Shown one piece after another: positions 1-8,748 of a stretch of 16,052 nt of DNA. The position numbers and the translations under genes were made by a program. Position 1 is the first letter of the stretch, and each line of letters begins with the position of its first letter. Origin of the DNA: Stramonita haemastoma (taxonomy: Eukaryota; Mollusca; Gastropoda; Neogastropoda; Muricidae); NCBI GenBank assembly GCA_030674155.1, contig JASPKP010005319.1:1-16052 (forward strand). Direction: 5' to 3'. The notes under the pieces were generated by a model. It did not search any database, was not told the DNA's origin, and saw nothing but the letters and a program-made list of their open reading frames with translations.

Positions 1-246
1 CATGATAATTTGCAACACTGATGAAAATGGTGATGAAAGAAAATTGTTTCTGTCTAGTCTCTTTGAACAGCGCTGATTTTTCAAACTGCCATCATTATAT
101 ATATATTAGGGGACGTATTGTTTTTAGTGGAAAAGAATTACACATCCAATTATGTAAATCTTGTTTTTTGATAAATTACATATGCCTTTCGCCAGGTCAT
201 ATTTTGATGTTTTTTCTCGGAAAGGGAGGGGGGGGGGACAGAAAAT

Positions 247-250
<4 letters not shown>

Positions 251-307
<57 letters not shown>
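251..307. repeat. (CA)n microsatellite
   Basis: A pure (AC)n run of about 28 units lies directly upstream of the SINE head. Confidence 0.98.
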
Positions 308-308
<1 letters not shown>

Positions 309-310
<2 letters not shown>

Positions 311-660
311 CATTTTTGGAAAGCCTGTTGCTTAGAGCGTTGCGTATTGCATCTTGATCTGCTGACCCAAGTTCAAATCCTCTTCGTGGTGATTTTTCCT
401 TGTAGAGTGAATATCAGTGCAAACTCCACTCCCCCCAAATGTCCTTCAGATGACCCATAAACCAAGGACCTGTTTGCAAAGCACGCAGACATCTTGCACA
501 CACCTTAAAACCTTCTTCAGTTTGATGAATAGGCCGTCCTGTGCTGATGAGATCCAATGGATGTAAAAATAACAGGTAAAAAAGTACAGAAGTGCTTACT
601 CCATATTCTCCAAATGAAAAATGAATAAATAAAGAAATAGATACATAGATAAATCAAATC
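309..660 (+). mobile_element. tRNA-derived SINE (copy A)
   Basis: It starts just after a (CA)n tract. The head carries an A-box-like gcttagagcg (about 331-340) and a B-box-like agttcaaatcc (369-379), spaced as in a tRNA-derived RNA polymerase III promoter. The body includes the segment gcaaagcacgcagacatctt, and the end is A-rich with aaataaataaag and aaatc repeats. It does not fold as a functional tRNA. The same element is present at the same place in copy B, so it inserted before the duplication. Confidence 0.65.
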
Positions 661-693
661 AAATCATTCTCTTTGTTGGCCTAAAAAACTTAC

Positions 694-935
694 GAGTGTT
701 TCCTCAGGTTTGCCTGGCTTCTCGTAGACAACTTTCACTTCCAATCGCTGAACATCCTTGACCTTGAATATCGCCGTCATAGGAGTGAAAGAACCTGCTG
801 GTGTGGAAATTACGAACTCCACCTTTGTATCCGTAGGGGCAGTGAACTTCTTGCCAGCTTTTGTGGTGTCTTTTGTCAGAGGCTTGATGTCAAAGCCACT
901 TGCATCGGTCTTGTCTCCTTCCTTACACACTTCAG
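694..935 (-). CDS. Mucin-like protein exon, first part of repeated Cys-flanked domain (copy A)
   Basis: This is an internal exon of 242 bp. The minus strand reads a T-rich tract ending in CCAG, then the exon, then GTAAGT, so both splice sites are canonical. The first two bases (CT) complete a codon begun in the exon at 2840-2890 (C plus CT gives Pro). It then encodes 80 residues starting EVCKEGDK and ending KPEETL. It is rich in Lys, Thr, Val and Asp, has alternating Val/Phe/Ile stretches typical of a beta-sandwich, and has a single Cys near its start. A longer open frame exists (664-1035), but its flanks are intron read-through. It differs from its copy at 8749-8990 by three bases: Leu/Phe, Lys/Thr and one silent change. 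The second half of this domain should lie just left of base 1. The family is not recognised; a secreted or surface role is inferred only from the Thr-rich neighbours. Confidence 0.8.
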
Positions 936-1118
936 CTGGAAAAAAATGAAGTGATTCCTTGAAAAGCACAGAAATACGTACTAGATTCCTCGTCTTCACC
1001 TCATCTACACACTTCCTACTTGCATGTGGTGACACTAAGAAGAAACTCTAAGAATGTTTCTTGCTTTTAGAATGAAAACAAGTTTTGCTACATTAAAGAG
1101 AACACGGACATGTACGCA

Positions 1119-1120
<2 letters not shown>

Positions 1121-1162
<42 letters not shown>

Positions 1163-1198
1163 ACACACACACAACACACACACACCACGTTCACACAC
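1121..1198. repeat. (CA)n microsatellite
   Basis: An interrupted (AC)n run. The copy-B counterpart at 9160-9298 has gained a (GCAC)n block, so the motif composition has diverged between the copies. Confidence 0.97.
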
Positions 1199-1399
1199 AA
1201 ATATTTGTTTCTATCAAACATTTTCAATTACAGATGTTAAAAGTAATATGGACAATAATGCAGTGGAACAAAAAACTGAACAATAAAACAAAACAAACAC
1301 CAGTTTTTTTATGGACAAAAAAAGTAACAGGAGATGAAATGAAAAAAAATGACCCTGGGATAAGCTACTAAGTAAGCAGGTATAGAAGTACATAGTAAG

Positions 1400-1496
1400 A
1401 TAGACAGATAGACAGACAAAAAGAGCAACAGAAAGAGAGAGAGAGATACAGACAGACAGACAGATACATGAATAATACGGTAGACGATGATGATGA

Positions 1497-1527
<31 letters not shown>

Positions 1528-1610
1528 AAGAAGAAGAAGAAGAAGAAGAAGAGCAACAACAACACTACTACTTCTACTACTACTGCTAATAATAAAAAGA
1601 TAATAATAAT
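1400..1610. repeat. Compound (GACA)/(GATGAT)/(AAG)n/(CTA) microsatellite
   Basis: GACA/GATA units are followed by gatgatgat, then about 18 AAG units (1497-1552), then CAA and CTA units. The same locus in copy B (9509-9730) has (GATGAC) and about 20 ATA units in place of AAG. Confidence 0.95.
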
Positions 1611-1700
1611 AGTACATGGAATTTATATAGCGTTATATCTTGCAAAAACAGATCAAAGCGCTTGTATTCGACCTATACAACACACAAACACCCAATAAAA
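1611..1700 (+). repeat. Interspersed repeat with atagcg core (copy A)
   Basis: The stretch tggaatttatatagcgttat followed by atcttgcaaaaacagatcaa and agcgctt resembles a widespread molluscan interspersed repeat that often follows trinucleotide arrays. Its partner in copy B is at 9746-9835. The family name is not known to me. Confidence 0.4.
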
Positions 1701-1779
1701 ATTAATAGTTTTAGCAAATTCGGATGTACACACACACGCGTGTGCACACACTCGCACACACACAGGCGGGCACACACAT

Positions 1780-1997
1780 CGGATGAGCCTTTAAACGAGG
1801 CCCCGTGTGCGAACGCACGCAGAATATCTTGCGCACAAGTTAAATCCTGTTCCGCTTTTTGTAAGAGTAGGCCATCGTGTGCCAGTGGGAACAGATAACA
1901 TTTACAAAACTGCATACACACGGGGACTGCATGTAAAAAAGCACAACAGTGCTTATTCCATTATCCTCGATATAAAAGAATTAAAAAAAAAAGAAAA
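1780..1997 (+). mobile_element. 5'-truncated SINE insertion unique to copy A
   Basis: This segment matches the 3' body of the SINE at 309-660 (cagatgacccataaacc pairs with cggatgagcctttaaac, then the acgcacgcagaatatcttgc block, then the tgcttattcca block) and ends A-rich. It is flanked by cacacat at 1773-1779 and 1998-2004, a 7-bp target duplication, although the context is CA-rich. Copy B has the unoccupied site near 9893-9905, so the insertion is later than the 8-kb duplication or was lost cleanly from B. Confidence 0.65.
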
Positions 1998-2188
1998 CAC
2001 ACATAAAGGTAGTACACTTTGGCAGGGTGATGGGGACTTCATATATTAAAGGCAAGGACAGATAGGAGATTAAAAAAAAAAAAACAGGGGGCGAAAATCT
2101 TAGGTTATAAATAAATGTTTTGAAGTTGGACTAAAAAGAGACTTTACAAGGCTTTTGGCAAAGGGAGAGGAGGTCATTGATGGGGAGA

Positions 2189-2208
2189 CGAGGGAGAGGA
2201 GAGAGAGC

Positions 2209-2239
<31 letters not shown>

Positions 2240-2535
2240 GAGAGAGAGAGAAGAGAGAACACGAACACATTTACATGGGCTTGGGCATAAATAAAAAATT
2301 ATGCTCAGGGACAGGAGAGGAGAGAGAGGAGAGAGAAGAAGAAGACAGAGAGCGAGAAGCAGAAGAGAGAGAGGAGAGGGAGAGAAAAGTATGACGGAGA
2401 GAGAGAGAGAAGAGAGAGAGAGAACAGGAAACGTGAACACATGTGTATCATGGGCCTTTGACGAGGAAAGAAAAGGAAATGGATAAAGGAAGAGTTATGG
2501 ACAGGGAAGGAGAGAGAGAGGAGAGAGAGAGAGAG

Positions 2536-2596
<61 letters not shown>

Positions 2597-2616
2597 GAGA
2601 GAGAGAGAGAGAGAGA
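2189..2616. repeat. (GA)n microsatellite cluster (copy A)
   Basis: Three (GA)n blocks (about 2189-2262, 2316-2428, 2507-2616) are separated by two related non-repetitive spacers containing acatgggc-type segments. Long ORFs on both strands here are repeat artefacts. Confidence 0.95.
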
Positions 2617-2839
2617 TGGAAATGACATATGTCAATATCAAATGTAGAAGAGAGAAAGACAGAGAAATAGCAGAGGTAGATTTTTTTTTCAATTTTTAAT
2701 GTTCGTCTGTCTGCCAGGATTCTTGTTTACCTCTGTAACTGTCCATTCATTCCCACCCCGTCCCCTCCCAACCTAAATATCCACATACATTACGGAGACA
2801 TATCTCTACAAGCATGTAAATGGAGGAACTAAACCTTAC

Positions 2840-2890
2840 GAGTGGTTTGAGTTGTGGGTACTGTTGTCTCAGGTACCCCAGTGGTGGAAA
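2840..2890 (-). CDS. Thr/Pro-rich mucin-like linker mini-exon (copy A)
   Basis: This is the copy-A partner of 12608-12658, with the same 51-bp length, splice sites, phase 1-1 and encoded residues (STTGVPETTVPTTQTT). Its last base C joins CT of the exon at 694-935 to make Pro, so the linker leads straight into the domain. The exon and its close flanks (about 2765-2935) are almost identical to copy B although the surrounding microsatellites differ in length. It is too short for ORF calling; support comes from the splice sites, phase fit and conservation between copies. Confidence 0.72.
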
Positions 2891-2933
2891 CTGAAATGTC
2901 ATCATGGCAAGGGTTAGATGAGTGAGTTATATT

Positions 2934-2935
<2 letters not shown>

Positions 2936-2975
<40 letters not shown>

Positions 2976-2985
2976 ACACACACAT

Positions 2986-3038
<53 letters not shown>

Positions 3039-3231
3039 AATATAATAACATAATAATATATATATATAATACACATACATAGCAACACACACATACACAC
3101 AGCATGCACAGACAGGACTTACATACACATCAAACACACACACACACAGCACAACGGGCACACACAACGCTGCACACACACATGCAGCATGCACGTAGGT
3201 GCGCACACACATACCTACACACGTACAGCAC

Positions 3232-3285
<54 letters not shown>

Positions 3286-3290
3286 ATACA
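2936..3290. repeat. (CA)n/(TA)n microsatellite block
   Basis: (CA)n at 2936-3000, (TA)n at 3001-3066, and imperfect then pure CA tracts to about 3290. The first tract lies ~45 nt before the acceptor of the exon at 2840-2890 in the transcript sense, as does 12703-12770 in copy B. Confidence 0.97.
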
Positions 3291-3298
3291 CACGGAAG

Positions 3299-3475
3299 CA
3301 GAGAGAGAAAGAGAAAGAGAGACAGAGAGATAGACAGAATGAGAGACAGAGAGAGAGAAACAGAGACAGAGAGAGAGATATGGAGAGAGAGATACAAACA
3401 CACAGAGAGATAGACAGACAGACAGACAGTCAGACAGACAGGTGGTCATACAGACAGACAGACAAGCAGACAGCC
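3299..3475. repeat. (GA)n and (CAGA)n microsatellite
   Basis: GA-rich DNA grades into CAGA units (3408-3475). It is the counterpart of the CAGA-rich tracts at 14110-14310 and 14759-15000 in copy B. Confidence 0.95.
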
Positions 3476-3508
3476 ATAAACACACTTTTACTTTTTTTCA
3501 AATCTTAC

Positions 3509-3544
3509 CAGCGGTTGAAGCAGTTGTTGGTTGTGTTGTGTAAA
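3509..3544 (-). CDS. Thr/Pro-rich mucin-like linker mini-exon (copy A)
   Basis: This 36-bp phase 1-1 exon has acceptor ACATTGCAG and donor GGTAAGAT on the minus strand. It encodes YTTQPTTASTA between split codons. The incoming codon is G from the domain exon 7785-7920 plus TT (Val); the outgoing G plus TT of 2840-2890 again gives Val. The partner in copy B (15109-15153) has the same first 18 bases apart from one change, but is nine bases (three codons) longer, which keeps the frame. A long (TG)n tract in the transcript sense starts about 57 nt upstream of the acceptor. Confidence 0.68.
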
Positions 3545-3601
3545 CTGCAATGTTAGATAGATAAGCTTGTAAGTCATGAAAAGAAAGACATAACTAGTGC
3601 A

Positions 3602-3607
3602 CTGCAC

Positions 3608-3677
<70 letters not shown>

Positions 3678-3728
3678 CACACACACACAAACAACACACA
3701 AACAACACACACACACAAACACACACAC
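3602..3728. repeat. (CA)n microsatellite
   Basis: A long CA tract about 57 bp from the acceptor side of the exon at 3509-3544. In copy B the matching CA tract at 15210-15238 is interrupted by the I-like LINE. Confidence 0.97.
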
Positions 3729-3739
3729 CTGGGAAAGTA

Positions 3740-4130
3740 CGCCAGTTGATTTATAACATTGACCTTTTTAATGTTCTCCTGCTTACAGTTGTAACAAAAG
3801 GTGTACTAGGATTTTAGGTAGTGATAGGTAAAATATTTACACTATCTGCCTACAGGTGGTAAGCACAACATGAATTAGGTCATCAATGCTCACTCCAATG
3901 CACACATGCCTGTGTTGGAGTTCTTGTGTTACAGATAGTCTGACAAATGAACTAGAGAGAGACTGCTACTTAAGCAGTGACAAAACTGCTGAATAGAAAA
4001 AACCCTGGTCACAATTCCCATGCTCCTGAAACTTCGGACCTTTTTGGGGGTGGGGTTTTGTAGCCTATGATTTTATGGCTTTGAATCTCAGTGCTATGTA
4101 TTGCATTTTGCGTTTAGACATGAGCGTGTT
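3740..4130. other. Intron sequence, nothing recognised
   Basis: This is unique-looking DNA between copy A and the minisatellite. No coding, RNA or repeat feature was recognised. A GTAAGC on the minus strand near 3784 lacks a plausible exon in front of it. Confidence 0.5.
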
Positions 4131-4135
4131 TAAGA

Positions 4136-4650
4136 GTCCTTAAAGTAGCACTAGTTGTAATGAGTTCTTAGTAGTTCTAGTAGTAATGACTTTTTATGGT
4201 AATTCTAGTAGTAATGACTTCTTATAGTAGTACTTTAGTAATGAGTTTAGTAGTTCTAGTAGTAATGACTTCTTATAGTAGTACTAGTAGTAATGACTTC
4301 TTATAGTAGTACTAGTAGTAATGACTTCTTATGTATACTAGTAGTAATGACTTCTTATAGTAGTACTTGTAGTAATGAGTTCTTAGTAGTTCTTAGTAGT
4401 AATGACTTCTTTAGTAGTTCTTGTAGTAATGAGTTCTTAATAGTTCTAGTAGTGACTTCTTTAGTAGTACTAGTAGTAATGCGTTCTTATAGCAGTACTT
4501 GTATTAATGACTTCTTATTGTAGTACTAGTTGAATGACTTCTTATGAAAGTACTAGTTGTAATGACTTCTTATGTAGTACTAGTAGTAATGAGTTCTTAT
4601 AGTAGTGCTAGTAGTAATGACTTCTTATGGTAGTACTAGTAGTAATGTAG
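4136..4650. repeat. 28-bp minisatellite
   Basis: About 19 tandem units have consensus agtagtactagtagtaatga followed by cttcttat; units vary from about 23 to 28 bp. Each unit holds the near-palindrome actagtagt/agtagtact. An open plus frame of 76 residues (MTSYSSTSS-type repeats) is a by-product, since 28 is not a multiple of three and there is no splice support. Confidence 0.9.
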
Positions 4651-4654
4651 GGAA

Positions 4655-4900
4655 TAGTTCAAGCCTAAACCTTCAGGCTTATTCAATGTCCCAGCCATGA
4701 TAAGTATTTCTTTACATGTATGCTTATCAAACAGATGCCCAAATCCCTTAATTTATTTTTACTTGTCAAAATAAAGGAGTCACTATGTGAAGTTTTCATT
4801 GCCATCCAGAAAATTCTTGAATTTGTTTATGCATTCTGCAGATTTACTGCTTGGAGCAAAGAGTTCCAAACATCATCTACCGTAATTTTAAAAAAGAATG
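4655..4900 (-). mobile_element. 3' end of a CR1/L2-like LINE
   Basis: The minus strand reads KITVDDVWNSLLQAV (about 4846-4890), then, with small disruptions, the equivalent of NKFKNFLDGNENF. This is the signature VxDxWNSLP...FKxxLD that closes ORF2 of CR1/Jockey/L2-type LINEs. The end is marked by the stem-loop at 4661-4680, and the 28-bp minisatellite follows. Stops and frameshifts show it is an old copy. It is probably the missing 3' end of the fragment at 6796-7345. Confidence 0.6.
4661..4680 (-). other. Stem-loop at the LINE 3' terminus
   Basis: The sequence aagcctaaaccttcaggctt forms a nine-pair stem on the minus-strand RNA (one G-U pair) with a two-base loop. It sits between the LINE ORF end and the tandem repeats, where CR1/L2-type elements often keep a 3' hairpin read by their reverse transcriptase. 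Confidence 0.5.
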
Positions 4901-4904
4901 AGAA

Positions 4905-5750
4905 TGCTTGTTAGTTTGGAATCTTTTCAATGAAACTTTTTTCCGTCTTAATTTCTAGGATATTAATTTTTCACAGAGGTAGTGGTGTTTGACATCGTCA
5001 AAAGACTTAGTAGAGTCTATGAAAGTTATGAAGGCCTCATCTTCAGTATGTCCAAATTTGTCTAACTGTATTTGAAGCACAAAACACACCCTGTTGTTTC
5101 TCTTCCACGTCCATATCCTGCTGCCAGTCACATATCTATCTCCCTACTTTATGTTTCCTATTGTTGAGGAGGGTGATCAGAAGAACTTTGCTTGAATGGG
5201 TTATCAAGGTGATTATTCTGTCATTGCCAGTTTTTAGTATCCATGCCCCTGTTGAGCATGGCAAGTTCTGTAATTTCCACTTGCTGGGCCAATGGCAGGT
5301 CTCCCAAAATTTTCTGCATAGTTGTTGTAACGCTGTAAAACTGGAATGGTCCGAGTTCTTCAAAAGTTCACCTGCTATGTTGTCCATTCCAGGGGATTTT
5401 CCTTTTTTAGCTGCTTGAAGACATCAGTAACTTCTTCTAATGGCAAGTATACAGCTCTTGCAGATCTACATAGTATTCACCAGCGGTGATGTTGGTGTCA
5501 AACAGTTCGTTTCTATAGTCATGGTAACTTAAGTATTTGATTCATTTCCATGAGTTTTCCCACCTTTGTCATTTCTGCTTTGAATTTGTACTGACAGGTC
5601 AGTTCATTTTACTTTTTAAATTTGCATTTTTTCCTTTCTCTGAGAACTTTGTTAGTTTTGAGCATTCAATATCTAACCATAAATTTTTGTCTCTTGTGAT
5701 CTTTGTTCTTATCTCTTTTTAAAAAATGGTCCATAGTCATCTGTGTTACT
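4905..5750 (-). mobile_element. RTE/BovB-like LINE fragment, inverted 5' part
   Basis: The minus strand carries, in order, a linker-like region (5560-5750), LPLEEVTDVFKQLKK with a frameshift in a run of A, then GKSPGMDNIAGELLKNSDH (about 5355-5405), LCRKFWETCHWPSKW (about 5280-5325), and FITFIDSTKSFDDVKHH (about 4978-5030). This matches the start of the reverse transcriptase domain of RTE-like LINEs up to the first catalytic Asp motif. It is decayed. It abuts a plus-strand fragment of the same kind at about 5750. Confidence 0.7.
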
Positions 5751-6795
5751 TTCTGGCTGAAGATGAGGTATTCATAACTGTTATAGACTATAGTAAGATG
5801 TCTGACGGTGTCAAATCCACCTTCTGTTTATCCCAATGTTAGAAATGAACTATCCAAAGCATCTTTTCTTGCTCATAGCTAATTTGTATTCAAACAAGAC
5901 GCACCCATCTGATGGATTAGCGAGTGCTGTGAGTTCACCGACATGAAAAAAGTCCATCAGGGTTGCATAATTTACCCTGCATCTTTTCAGCATATATACA
6001 GAAATGATCACGAGAAAGGCGGATAAAGATGACACAGCCATTTATAAAGGGGTCAGAAACATCACTGACCTAGGGTACTCTGTTGATAACTATGGCCACT
6101 GATATCACAAGCATGAGAAGAATTCTATACAGAGCTGATGCTGATGGCAACATTGCTGGTCTTAATTCTAACACCAAAAATGCCAGTGTGATGAACATTA
6201 AGGTACAGTGAACCCGTAAACATCAAATTCAATGACAAAGATTTGGAATACCTTCAAGGCTTGAATCAAGCAAAAGGTGATTAAATCAAGCAAGATTTGC
6301 AAGTACAGAGACATAGCTAAATATCTCAAAATAAGAATCGTCACTACACTATAACCTGGCCTGTATTGCTGTTTGGGTCAGAAGCCTGGACTTTATGAAA
6401 GTTAGAAAGAGACAAAATGAATGCAGCAGAAATGTTCTTCTACAGGCAACTTCTGAGAACCAAATGTACAAACAGAAAAACAAATGAAACCATTCATAAA
6501 GAACTCTTGTAGCCAAGACAAATATTGGCTAAAACTGATTAGCACAGACTGAGATATGTTGGTCATGCAAACAGAAAGACATAGATCAAACCGATGATGA
6601 CAGTTCTCCAAGCTAAATTTCAAGGCAAAAGGAAAGAGCATAGCACCAACATCCTGCATTGCCAACATCACTAAGATCAGTGGTCTGGGAGGGCTACAGG
6701 AATTCACAGAACTCAGCAGAGACAGAGAAAGTAAAGATGACAAACCCTGGTGGCACTGCATGGAGCTCCTACTGACGACAGGGCGATTAAGACAG
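5751..6795 (+). mobile_element. RTE/BovB-like LINE fragment, 3' part
   Basis: The plus strand carries EDEVFITVIDYSKMSDGVKS (about 5762-5822), FSIYTEMITRKA (about 5987-6022), GVRNITDLGYSVDNYG (about 6049-6096; YSVD replaces the catalytic YADD), GSEAWTL (about 6376-6396), MNAAEMFFYRQLLRTK (about 6417-6464), LRYVGHANR, and SGLGGLQEFTELSRDRES (about 6678-6732). This is the rest of an RTE-like reverse transcriptase and C-terminus, with many stops. The first motif overlaps the last motif of the inverted 5' part. Confidence 0.72.
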
Positions 6796-7345
6796 TAGAG
6801 TTGAATTAGAGTTGCTTCATATAATGCATTTTCAAAGAATGTCTCAAATTTAAAGTTATCCTTATCATTTTGAAAGTTTCCATGAAGTCTCCTCTGACAC
6901 ACCCAGCCTATAAAGAATGAAGTTGGAAAAATCTAATCTTTTTTATGATAGGTCATAGTTTTGCATTCCTTGATTAATGTAGATGCTCTTATATGGACTC
7001 TTTTGACAGCTACAGATTGTATCTTTGAATATGAGAATGAAATAATGTGATAGAGCTTAGCCATTATGTCATGCAAGAGTACTATCATAACGTTATTTTT
7101 GTGTTAGTTAATGACAGTTCCTTCAATCATACCAACTATTTGATACACATGTCTGTAAATTGTTCAATTGCGCAAAGTAATCTTGTTCAAGTTTGTCTTT
7201 TGTAATTTGCAACACTTGACACTTGTAGACACTGAAACAAGATTTCCATTTATCCGTCTATATTTGTAATGACTTCCATGTTTTGAACAATGCACTTCTG
7301 AAACTTTGTTATAAAGCTTGGTGTCATCAACAAAATCTTTTCAGG
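6796..7345 (-). mobile_element. CR1/L2-like LINE reverse transcriptase fragment
   Basis: The minus strand carries FVDDTKLYNKVS (about 7300-7334), the FADD catalytic motif region with both Asp kept, then after several frameshifts a segment like RASTLIKECKTMTYH (about 6955-7000), and VRGDFMETFKMI (about 6861-6896), the RRxRGD-L-IETFKI hallmark of CR1/L2/Rex-type ORF2. It is interrupted at about 6796 by the RTE-like fragment. Its expected downstream end appears at 4655-4900. Confidence 0.6.
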
Positions 7346-7784
7346 TATTATACAAATCAAATGTCTGGTTTTTGTAAATAAAGAGTGAAGTTTTGAAACT
7401 CTTATTAGATCACTTTTATCATTGTAGAGGACATGATCTCTGAGGAGACAAAAACAACAATTGGAGAGATTACATATATTTTCTGACCTTTTGCAGAAGT
7501 TTCTTTTTTCGTTACAAGTTTACTCTTTCTAACAGCATCAGTCAATGGCAAAATAAAAACAATCATAATAGAAAATACACACCACTAAAAGAGTTAAAAG
7601 CATACACTTTGACAATAAAATGTGAAGGCAGAGAACACCTTTTGTTTTCTGGGAACATGAATTAAAATGACTAGACAAGGTGTCTCAGGGCTTATTCTAT
7701 GCTACTAATAAGTATTGTCACACCACAATAAGGGAAGGGATTAGAAGGGCAGTTTTCAAAGTGTTAAAATTAGTGAACACTTAC
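7346..7784. other. Intron sequence, nothing recognised
   Basis: AT-rich DNA upstream of the LINE fragment and downstream (in transcript sense) of the domain exon 7785-7920. It may hold more decayed LINE, but no reliable motif is visible. Confidence 0.45.
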
Positions 7785-7920
7785 CATGTACACAGCCAAC
7801 CATCTTTGTCACCTCCACCTCAGGAGCAGAACCAAATTTAGGGAAAGCAGTGATCAGAAGTTTCTTCACTCGCTCTGTGGGCAAACTAGGCTTCACTTGT
7901 CCACTTGGATTGTTTTCAGT
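7785..7920 (-). CDS. Mucin-like protein exon, second part of Cys-flanked domain
   Basis: This 136-bp exon has acceptor TCTTTTGCAG and donor GGTAAGTG on the minus strand. It starts in phase 0 and encodes 45 residues, beginning TENNPSGQ and ending MVGCVH. It then leaves one G, which joins the TT of the next mini-exon (3509-3544) to make Val. The core LLITAFPKF followed by VEVTKMVGC looks like the closing strands of a beta-sandwich ending in the second Cys. There is no stop and no indel. It lacks a start codon in frame, so ATG-based ORF calling misses it. It lies just outside the left edge of copy B's match to the visible part of copy A, so its own copy-A partner is expected at about 90-230 bp left of the window. 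Confidence 0.77.
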
Positions 7921-8261
7921 CTGCAAAAGACACAAAACACAAATTAAATGGTTTTGAAAATGTTGATAATAATGGCTGCCATGATGATTATGTTGCTGTT
8001 GGTGATGATCATCAGGATAGTTTACAACACTGATGAAAATGGTGATGAAAGAAAATTGTTTTTATCTAGTCTCTTTGAACTATGCTCAACTGATTTTTTC
8101 AAACTGTCATCATTATATATACTGGGGATGTTTTTTTTTTAAGGAAAAACATTAATTACACATCCAATAATGTAAATCTTGTTTTATAAGAAATTACATA
8201 TGCCTTTCGTCAGATCATACTTTGATACTTTTTTCTCGAGGAGAAAGGACAGAAAAAGAGT

Positions 8262-8317
8262 TACACACACACACCACACACCACACACACACACACAACA
8301 GACACACACACACACAC

Positions 8318-8358
<41 letters not shown>
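8262..8358. repeat. (CA)n microsatellite
   Basis: An interrupted CA tract upstream of the copy-B SINE, the counterpart of 251-307. Confidence 0.97.
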
Positions 8359-8362
<4 letters not shown>

Positions 8363-8716
8363 CATTTTTGGAAAGCCTGTTGCTTAGAGCGTTGCGTATT
8401 GCACTCTTGATCTGCTGACCCAAGTTCAAATCCTCTTCGTGGAGATTTTTCCTTGTAGAGTGAATATCAGTGCAAACTCCACTCCCCCCAAATGTCCTTC
8501 AGATGACCCATAAACCAAGGACCTGTTTGCAAACGCACGCAGAACATCTTGCACACACCTTAAAACCTTCTTCAGTTTGATGAATAGGCCATCTGTGCTG
8601 ATGAAATCGAATGGATGTAAAAAAAAACAGGTAAAAAAGTACAGAAGTGCTTACTCCATATTCTCCAAATGAAAAATGAATAAATAAAGAAATAGATACA
8701 TAGATAAATCAAATCA
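8359..8716 (+). mobile_element. tRNA-derived SINE (copy B)
   Basis: This is the same element and site as 309-660, with the same A-box-like and B-box-like segments and the same A-rich tail. Differences are scattered single bases and small indels. It ends about 30 bp beyond the donor of the domain exon 8749-8990, in the downstream intron. Confidence 0.65.
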
Positions 8717-8748
8717 AATCATTCTCTTTGTTGGCCTAAAAAACTTAC

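Larger units (their letters stand above)
1..3740. repeat. Tandem segmental duplication, copy A
   Basis: This is the left copy of a large direct duplication; its own left end lies outside the window. Blocks that pair with copy B in the same order are: 21-120 with 8034-8130, 309-660 with 8359-8716, 694-935 with 8749-8990, 1200-1470 with 9300-9545, 1600-1779 with 9735-9905, 1998-2190 with 9897-10090, 2255-2315 with 12085-12145, 2615-2940 with 12377-12705, and 3440-3610 with 14980-15215. Intron sequence matches as well as exons, so this is duplicated DNA and not domain homology alone. The right edge is placed only roughly, in CA-rich DNA near 3730. Confidence 0.85.

Noticed and set aside
325..385. 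tRNA gene
   Set aside because: A-box-like and B-box-like segments are present but the arms do not pair into a cloverleaf, and the same sequence recurs as part of a SINE.
758..949. Plus-strand ORF opposite the domain exon (and 8813-9004)
   Set aside because: It is the antisense shadow of a minus-strand exon that has matching splice sites and phases.
664..1035. Taking the whole 123-residue ORF as a single-exon gene
   Set aside because: Clear acceptor and donor sites delimit 694-935, and the flanking residues come from intron sequence, including a poly-pyrimidine tract read as Phe.
3108..3125. Possible splice donor (GTAAGT on the minus strand) that could mark another exon in copy A
   Set aside because: The upstream sequence is CA/TG microsatellite with no acceptor or Thr/Pro coding.
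1309..3485. Long ORFs on both strands within GA, CA, AAG and CAGA tracts
   Set aside because: They are translations of simple repeats (poly Leu/Ser, Arg/Glu, Thr/His) with no splice sites or conserved protein, and frames change wherever tract length changes.
4293..4523. 76-residue plus-strand ORF with MTSYSST repeats
   Set aside because: It is a by-product of the 28-bp minisatellite; the unit length is not a multiple of three and the frame is kept only by chance indels.
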